The notes beneath the pieces are model-generated. The model had not been told where the DNA came from. It was given only the letters and a program-made list of their open reading frames with translations, and made no database searches. A stretch of 64,000 nt of DNA from Larix kaempferi (Eukaryota; Streptophyta; Pinopsida; Pinales; Pinaceae): NCBI GenBank assembly GCA_027924585.1, contig BSBM01001719.1, forward strand, positions 32,346,001 through 32,410,000. Reading direction: 5' to 3'. This document shows, in pieces, positions 56,701-64,000 of this stretch. Every line of letters starts with the position of its first letter. Position 1 is the stretch's first letter. Position numbers and translations under genes: made by a program.

Positions 56701-57330
56701 ATTGAGGATTGAAGCTACAAAGCATGACAATGGGAAGCTGAGTAATCCTTCAATTTTTAGGAGGGATATGCAAAGCAAGTATGGAAGGATTCTGTGCTGG
56801 AGGAGTAGAATGTTTGGGAGACAACTTCAAATCCCAGTATGGAATTATTGATTAATTCTAGGAATGCAATTGATGGAAGCATTGAAAATACCAAAGGTAA
56901 GTTTGCTTCCAAAGGATTCTCTCAAAAATAGGATGCTGACCTTCATGAGAATTTTTCTCTAGTTTCCAAAGGATTTAAGGTGCATGGATGGGATACTCAT
57001 ATTTGCAAGATGATGAAGGCCCTTAATAATCCAATGCATGTAACACTAGCTTGCTATTTCAGGGTTGATGTTTTTTTACTCAATTTGGACTTTCTTGGAG
57101 TTGTGTAGATTTTACTTTTTGGTTTTTTGATACACTCATTCGGGTTCTCTATGTAGATGAGTTTACCATTGTAGGAAGTTCTAAACATCTCATGTTGTGG
57201 TATGAGAAGAAAAAGGCCTGTGATTTTGACATGAAGTACATTAGAGTTTGGTAGGTTGTTGATGCAGGATTCCTTGAACAAAGGAAGTACACCTTGAATG
57301 CTCTAAATAGATTTCAAAGTACGGAGGGGA
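56700..57330 (+). pseudogene. Decayed Copia reverse transcriptase fragment
   Basis: Two RT pieces can be read. One, at about 56860-56970, contains NAIDGSIENTKGKFASKGFS. The other, at 57140-57300, contains VLYVDEFTIVGSS (YVDD site changed to YVDE) and FDMKYI. About 100-120 bases between them are missing compared with an intact RT. No LTRs are seen. Confidence 0.65.
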
Positions 57331-58429
57331 GAATTAGTCCTAGTATACATTCCTTCATATTCACAAGTGGTCAAAATTATGATGAATCTAGTAATATAGG
57401 ATATAGTATCTTGGTTTGATGGAGAACATGTTCTTGAAAAAAAGAAAGTGTTAGTTTTTGTCTTGTTTCTTTGAACTTCTTCTAAATTCATGTTTGTTTG
57501 GATGAACACTTCATGCGTGAGCTCTTAATTATTCTTCGAGTTGTTGAATGGCCATGAGAAAATATCTCTAATTGGAGAGAGGGAAAACTTGCTGCATAAC
57601 AAATATGTGGAGTTGGTGAGTTGGCACTTGTGGGAAGGTGCTTAGTTAATTGGCACATTAACAATAACCTAATAATTTTTTTTAAAGGAAGAATCAAGGG
57701 CCAAATAAAATATGTTTGATGATGGTATCTTGTTGGTACAAATTACAGATTCTGCTAAAATTAATCGAGCTTGATTTAGGTGTTAAACAGTGATGTTTAA
57801 TAGCTTGATTTGCATATCCAAATTTTTTTATATAAAAACACACAACGGAAATAAAATGATGCACACACATAAAATGAAATTCCAAGCATAATTATGTTGA
57901 TGGGATGAAATGACCAGGAGTCAACAATAGGGGTTCTCCCCAATGAATAATCCCAATTAGACTCTCCATTTTTTGGATTAGGGAACCCGTTCGATTTATG
58001 GTCCGGCTACTGTGTAAGATATTCTTTAGAAAAGAGATTGTCGGTAGCAGCTCAACCCACCATTTAGGATTTTATAAAAATAAATGTTCAATTATTTAAA
58101 CCAATAATCATTCTAACTTACCTACATTAGCCACATCGATGTGAAAAGGGTTTGAAGAGGCCTTATAAAGTGATGCACATGTTCTTACCTCTCGTCTTAC
58201 CACCCCTCCTCCTCCGAATCAGAATGGTGAGTAACTTAACCTAGATGCAGCCTTAACTAACCTAACCTATCTTGGGAATGAAAGTAACAAGGATGAGCAA
58301 TGAAATAATGGTTGTACATCCGCATTCAAAAAATTAGTTAGATATTTTAAGAATGCATAAAAAAAACCATCAGAATGGTAGCATAAAAATAAGAATAGTC
58401 TTATAAATTACGCCATTCTGATTTCACAA
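57331..58429. other. Unassigned spacer, unit 2
   Basis: AT-rich, no supported gene. I see nothing further in it. Confidence 0.5.
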
Positions 58430-59511
58430 CTCACATACATTAAAAAGAACATGAATAGTAATGAAATAAGAAATAGAGCGATCTATATGAATAATCCATT
58501 CATGAAATCTAAAACAATCGTACCATTCATGAGTCTGACCTGTTTCGAAAAACAAATTAAATTGATGAGAATGTGATGGATAGTTTCAACGAAGTTCCGT
58601 AAGTGGGGCCACACCTTTTCGATGATGTTTCTTGAGTTGGCCATTGGCATTATTTCATGAGTTGGCCATTGGCAATTATTTCATGAGTTGGCCGACACTT
58701 TTGGCACTCTTGCTTTAGATTGGCCAATACATATCGGTGAAAACTCCTGAGTTTTAGCCGCTTTCCTTCACTCTTAAAACCAATTTCTTCCCACTGAGAA
58801 ATAATTAACTAAAAACATGCAATGCCAATGGTTGATAAGAGGATGCTGGATTAATTTTGAGGTCTATGTTCTCTTCATGTGTTAATTGGGAAACAATAAT
58901 GTTAACCTTCATTGATTGATATGGGAAGCAATAATAATTCTTATTTCAATCTCTGCCTCCTCCTCTCTATACAACTTTGGTCAAAACCCAATCAAGATTC
59001 TTGGGGCATGGGAGTTCACACCATCCTTTGGAGGTATGCATGTGTTAACAATCAAGACCAATAGGAATAGTGGTAGTGGGAGTGTGAATCTGATTTCATA
59101 AGAGAGGTCATTCTTTTCACTATCAAATCTATTACATTGTCATTGGAGTCATCTTGTTAAATGTGATGTTATGCTTTGCCAAAAATGTACAGACCTTCCT
59201 TTAACGTTAAGATCAAATTCACCTTGGAAGTGGTGAATATTACATTGCACGTTTCTGGTTTTCAAATTGATTCAGGTTGTACATTAAGGTTTACTCCACA
59301 GACTCACTTTCTAACCAATCAAATGTGGTATGATTCCAAGCATTTGGTCGGTCGGTTTCGGTGTGATTTCCTGAGTTTTCCCAACATCTTCAATGAAATA
59401 CACTAAGTTCCACTGACCGTTTCAGAGCTATTTTCTGACTTCACTGAAATTTCTTGTGTTTTGGTCAAAGTTTCAAGAATTTCTTAAGTTTTCAGAGACC
59501 CGTTTCATATA
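58430..59511. repeat. Duplicated spacer, unit 2
   Basis: 58430-58528 matches 34800-34908, and 58536-59505 matches 36626-37351. It carries an extra block (58646-58965) including three copies of a TTTCATGAGTTGGCC-type repeat at 58625-58695. Confidence 0.85.
59176..59406 (+). pseudogene. Short ORF of unknown origin, second copy
   Basis: The 76-aa counterpart of 36978-37208, with about eight residue differences. See that entry for description. Confidence 0.35.
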
Positions 59512-59714
59512 TAAGGGGGCAGAATGGAGCTCTACAAAGGGATGTGCAAGGTTGCGGGTGCGAGACAACCAAGAGGAGCGAGGTTGGCAGGTGAAACTTT
59601 ATAATTTTTTGGAGCTATCATTATCGACAGAGTTGGGTGGACCGTGCCTCTCAATAAGCCTGCAAAAAAGTTAGTTACTCCCCTTGCACATAGAACGTTT
59701 AGGAATAGACAATC

Positions 59715-61010
59715 TCCGGCCTGTACATTGGAAGCATGCACATTGACGAGGTTGATAACAAGTCAGAACCAGAGGTGTAGACACATCCCAATTTCTGTAC
59801 TGATGAGGAGGTCATGTCGAGGGTTTTGATGATGCCATGGATAGAGGAAGCATGCTCCAGTGATCCACCCATAACAAGCAGTCAAAGCAGACGCGAGCAG
59901 GCAGTACAGGGTGACGTCGGTACAGTTAATATCGGAAATGTGAGGAAGGCCTACAGATGTATCAAACCAAAGAAGGGAGGACCATAACTAACAGTAGGAA
60001 AAGATATTAAGCTCGAAGAAATCCCAAACTACCTGTCAAGAGCACTAATAGGGAGGTTCTGTGGCAAGGTGGTGAGTAGAGAAGCTCTCCAAATCTAGAT
60101 AGAAGACAATTGGAAATATTTCTTGGGATTCCCATCGGATTTTCATGTACTGCCAAAATGTTGGTTCCTGATAAAATTGAGAAACAAAGACGACTCTCGA
60201 AATTGCTATCTCATGACTAGAGATGGGGTCCCTTAGGGTTTATTCTGCAAAAATGGAAAGTAGAATTTAACGCCAGGAGAGAGCCCCACAACCTGCAACG
60301 GGTCTGGGTAAAATTACGTGGTCTCCCCATGGTATTTTGGCAGGAACCATTACTGTTGGAAATTGGAAATAAGTTGGGGAGGTTCGTGGCCCTAGAGCAA
60401 GACTGGGAAACAAATATAGATCGCAGATGCTTCAAAACGTTGGTATAATTAAATCTCAGGGAAGGTCTGCTTGACGACATACAAATTGATCTTTTTGGGA
60501 GTTTTTGGGTACAAAGACTAGACTACTGGAAACTTCCGTTTCGCTATTTCAACTGTAAAAGAGCGGGCCATCAACATAAAGAGTGCACTATCCAAAAGGA
60601 GGTTACCTGAACAAGAAAAGTTTGGATTAGTCAAGAACGAACCTCATCTAGGGTAGAATAAAATATCAAACAAAGTCAGGAGGAAGCAACTGTAATTCCA
60701 TGTAAAGACAAAAACCCATTATCGACATAAAGTTCTTCAAAATAAGGAGAAGGTTTGGGAAAGGAGGAAGTCCTCTAGGATGTAATGCCACATCATGAGT
60801 ATGAGAGCACAGAAAAAGGATGTTCAAGTGACCTAATAGGACTCCGGACGCAAGATGAGAAGAGTTTCCAACATGCAACAAAAGGTACTCACCAGGCCTT
60901 AAAAAGTCTTTAATTTCCAATCAACTTGTCTTTCAATTTTCAGAGAAAGGTGATATAGACTCCTTCGTTGATATGATAGAAATGTCAGTCAAAGGAGAGA
61001 GTATGAGCTT
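59715..61010 (+). pseudogene. LINE D ORF1 (broken)
   Basis: Same layout as LINE B ORF1, with more frameshifts. The DUF4283-like region contains LEEIPNYLSRALIGRFCGKV. The knuckle keeps its last Cys (NCKRAGHQHKEC) but lacks the first. Confidence 0.85.
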
Positions 61011-61153
61011 AGATAAAAAAAAAACCTCTTATAGAAACATCAACTAGGGGTCTAGTGCTCAACACTATTGTAAAACAACAGGCTCAAAGGAAATCCTTTT
61101 TATCCAAAGCTCAAAAACAAGCTTCTTTAGACATCATCCTCAGGGGTTATAAA

Positions 61154-61930
61154 ATGATCCTCCTCTTATTCAATGCAAGGGGGTTAGGGGGAACTTCCAA
61201 AACAAATGCCCTCAAAATCTTGGTGACTTTGGCTAAACCATTAGTCCTAATGATATCAGAAACTATGATGGAAGGAAGCAAAGCAGAGGAAATTTTATCC
61301 GGTTTTTTAAGATATTGGAAGATGAAATCGGTAGATGTTGTTGGGCATTTAGGATGATTAGTCAAATCTTGGAGAAAAGGAATGGATTTGATATCATCGA
61401 CCTCCTTTAACTCAATATTAGAGACAAAGTTGAAGGATAATGAAACGGGCATCACTTTCTCCATCTTAAATGTGTATGGACCCTTTTATGATAGAAAGAC
61501 TTTCTGGGAGGAGCTAAGAAATACAGGAATACTCAAACACCCAAATGTAATCGTAGAAGGGGATCTAAACCTCACTTTCTGTTCCAAAGAGGTATGGGGA
61601 AATAACACTAGACCTGATTCTTTGAGTTCATATTTTATCAAATAGTTCGAAAAAAATGGTTTGATAGACGTACAACCAACGAAAGTGGAACCGACTTGGA
61701 GGAATAAAAGAGAAGGGGAGCAAGCAATATCCAAAATATTGGATCAGTTTATGATCACATAGGGGTTAATAGATGGACGGCTAATTTTCCAATCCTCAAA
61801 TGAAGAAGGAGGTCACTTAGATCACATACCAATCCGCTTATCAGTACAAACTCTAGAGAAAAAGCCTCCATCTCCTTTCAAGTTTAACCCTATGTGGCTT
61901 GAAAAAAAATAGTATAAGCTAAGGTCCTAG
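61154..61930 (+). pseudogene. LINE D ORF2, endonuclease domain
   Basis: The start is the ATG at 61154, equivalent to 39276. Motifs are LFNARGLGG, SETMMEG (the Glu is in frame here, whereas LINE B has a TGA before it), VIVEGDLNL and LDHIPI (the usual Arg after the His is Ile). Stops lie at about 61357, 61645, 61760 and 61928-61930. Confidence 0.9.
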
Positions 61931-63890
61931 ATGCATGGATCCCCTTACACTCTACTTTGAATTCTTCATATATGCAACAATTTGCTGACAACCTAGCCCA
62001 ATCCAAGGTGTCTAAGGAATGGGAAAAGAAGCATAAGAAGGCTGACCAAGATGAATCAAGAGGAGTAGAATCCAAAATTAAGGAGATCTACACTTCTCTA
62101 ACGAATGATACTTTCTCTGAAGAAGAGATGGTGACTGTAAGGAAACTAGAACGCAAACGAGATACACTGCTGGCTAAGGAAGAACATGTATGGAGATGAA
62201 AAAGTAGGGCTATCTGGATCGCGGAAGGAGATAACAACACCAAATTCTTCCAAAAATATGCCAGTCATTGAAGAAATATAAACACTATCTCAGAAATTGA
62301 AAATGTGGAGGGGTCTTTGGTTAGTACCTTTCAAGATAAAGCAAATGCTGTTGTAAAACATTTCGACACCTTGTTCACAGAACCTCCTGGTTGCCCGATT
62401 TCGGAAATCCTAGAGGTTTTAAGGTTTTTCCCTAAGATAATCAGTGAAGAGATGAGTAAGGTATTAAAGGAAGATATAACGAAAGAGGAGTTAAGTCAAA
62501 TCATCCATTATTTCCATAAAGGAAAGAGAGCTGGACCTAATGGCTTCAACATAGAATTCTATTTTGGATTCTATGAAAATATCAAGGAAGATCTCCTAAA
62601 AGTGGTACAATAATTGTAGAGGTCAGGGAAAGTGCTAGGCTCCTTTAAATCCACCTTCATAACCTTGATCCCTAAGAAACAGAAGAACGTCTCCTTTGAT
62701 GATTACTGACCAATTGCGTGTTGCAATATGATTTACAAGATAATTGCAAAATTAATTGCTCAGAGATTAAAACCTATACTAGGTGATATTTTCACGGAGG
62801 AGCAATTTGTTTTCTTGTTTAATAGGAAGATCCATGATGTTGTCTCTCTTGCACAGGAAGCTTTTCATTCTATAAAAAAAGAGAAGCAGAAGGCCTTTGT
62901 ATTGAAATTAGACCTATCTAAGGAGTATGATAGAATAAGTTGGACATTCTTGTGTCTACTACTTATTCAAATTGGAATGCCACTAGAAGTCACTGATTGG
63001 ATAATGGGGTGCATCCAATCCACTTCCTATACAGTGCTAATCAATGGATCCCTTTCGTCTTTTTTCAGAACTACAAGAGGAATTCGACAAGGGTGCCCTC
63101 TCTACCCATTCCTCTTTATTTTAGTAGTGGATGCACTGAGTAGATTGATTCATGCTGCTAAAAGAATTAAAAAAATAGAAGGGGTGAAAGTTTCAAGCAC
63201 AGAGGAATTAAATCACACTCTATTCATTGATGATGTCCTTATCTTTGGGAATGGCAACATTATGAACTTAAAAACCTTTGATTCAATCTTGACTCTTTAT
63301 CAGAAGGCCACAGGAATGAGGATAAATACCAAAAAATATGTCTTGGCGCATATTGAACTCTCAAAGGAGACTTTAAACACATCAAAGGAGATCCTATCCT
63401 TCCCAACGATCATTATGACTGAAGGAGTTAAATATATTGGGTTCTATCTGAAGCCTAACTGTTATTCCTTCCAGGACTAGCTTTGGCTCTATGAAAAATT
63501 AGAAAAACGCATCTCCTTATGGATGAAAAGATTTTTATCAAGGGGAGGGATATTGGTTCTTCTGAAAGCAGTGCTTCAAAGTATACCTATATGCTGGGCA
63601 TCCATAGCATACATCCCAAAAGGAATATTGGTAAAAGTAAGGAAAATGAGCTTTTCCTTTTTGTGGATGGCAAGCAAGCAAGCTCATTGTATTCCTTTAG
63701 TCCAGTGGAAGACACTATCTCAACCCAAGAAGCGGGGGGGTTTGGGAATAAAGAATTTGGATTTATTTAACAAAGCCCTGGTTGCCAAGACTTTATGGAG
63801 AATCACTCAAAGACCAAATCCATGTGGGGAAAGTTTATTAGATCTAAGTATTGTAATAACTCCCCAATTGATGAATGGTTTCGCAGTCCA
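61931..63890 (+). pseudogene. LINE D ORF2, linker and reverse transcriptase
   Basis: Linker blocks at 61957-62199 and 62305-62613, then RT at 62728-63480 with LKLDLSKEYDRISW, RGIRQGCPLYPFLFILVVDA and HTLFIDDVLIFGNG. RGIRQGCP matches the family consensus better than LINE B's RGFRKGFP. A TAG at 63478-63480 and later frame changes break it. Confidence 0.9.
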
Positions 63891-64000
63891 TCAAAAATCT
63901 GTCAAAAATGGATCAGCAGGATGGAAAGCGTTGGTACTGGCTTTCCCTATAATCGGCAACTGGACAACATGGTAGATTGGTGACGGAAGGAAAGTTAGGA
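63891..64000 (+). pseudogene. LINE D ORF2, post-RT region (runs off window)
   Basis: KNGSAGWKALVLAFPIIGNW matches the segment after RT in LINE B and LINE C. The window ends here. Confidence 0.8.

Larger units (their letters stand above)
59512..64000 (+). mobile_element. LINE D, duplicate of LINE B, cut by the window end
   Basis: Collinear with LINE B from about 37650 to 42120 at high identity. It shares stops with LINE B at 60095-60097, 60608-60610, 61928-61930, 62611-62613 and 62707-62709. The zf-RVT and RNase H parts would lie beyond 64000. Confidence 0.9.

Noticed and set aside
1-64000. tRNA or rRNA genes
   Set aside because: I found no cloverleaf-like box A/box B pairs or rRNA-like blocks. 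The only tRNA-related words are the primer binding sites.

Overview
The window looks like repeat-dominated nuclear DNA of a seed plant. It is AT-rich, and it carries L1-type LINEs with a C-terminal RNase H domain, Ty1/Copia and Ty3/Gypsy elements with plant-type primer sites, and long LTRs, nearly all broken by stops and frameshifts. A large repeat-rich genome such as a gymnosperm fits, but that is inference. The only open, plausibly functional cellular gene I see is a single-exon RING-H2 protein gene at 33586-34392 (+).

Layout, left to right. 1-1852 is the 3' part of a LINE (LINE A). 1853-3741 is the gag end and start of the 5' LTR of a minus-strand Copia element (Copia-C). 3742-30975 is a large Ty3/Gypsy element (G1) that split this LTR. 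The LTR resumes at 30976-32848. G1 is itself split by Copia-B (11644-26117, minus), which is split by Copia-A (11846-19394, minus). A solo-LTR-like element (27267-29277) also sits in G1. Target duplications support each junction. Then come the RING gene with a short upstream region, an AT-rich stretch, and LINE B (about 37650-43794). Next is a stretch of degenerate repeats, palindromic microsatellites and a candidate LTR (43795-46990). LINE C (47125-50977) follows, with a 620-bp solo LTR inside it, then a second Copia-C copy (50978-55796) carrying a 1.2-kb internally deleted chromovirus. A decayed Copia reverse transcriptase fragment follows, and the window ends inside LINE D (from about 59512).

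The main architectural result is a direct segmental duplication. The series LINE tail, Copia-C gag, Copia-C LTR, spacer, short unknown ORF and LINE B in the left half recurs in the same order and orientation in the right half. Without the G1 insertion the period is about 22 kb. LINE B and LINE D share at least five premature stops, so an already dead copy was duplicated; these are not independent retrotranspositions.

The most unusual element biology is in three places. Copia-A and Copia-B form a reduced, probably non-autonomous family: a 3-kb non-coding leader, a pol remnant of only late RT plus RNase H, then long tandem arrays before the 3' LTR. G1 has a protease-like domain before a gag-like domain and a long extra ORF with coiled-coil regions after integrase. 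The LINEs share a 3'-terminal stem-loop followed by a (TA)n tail.
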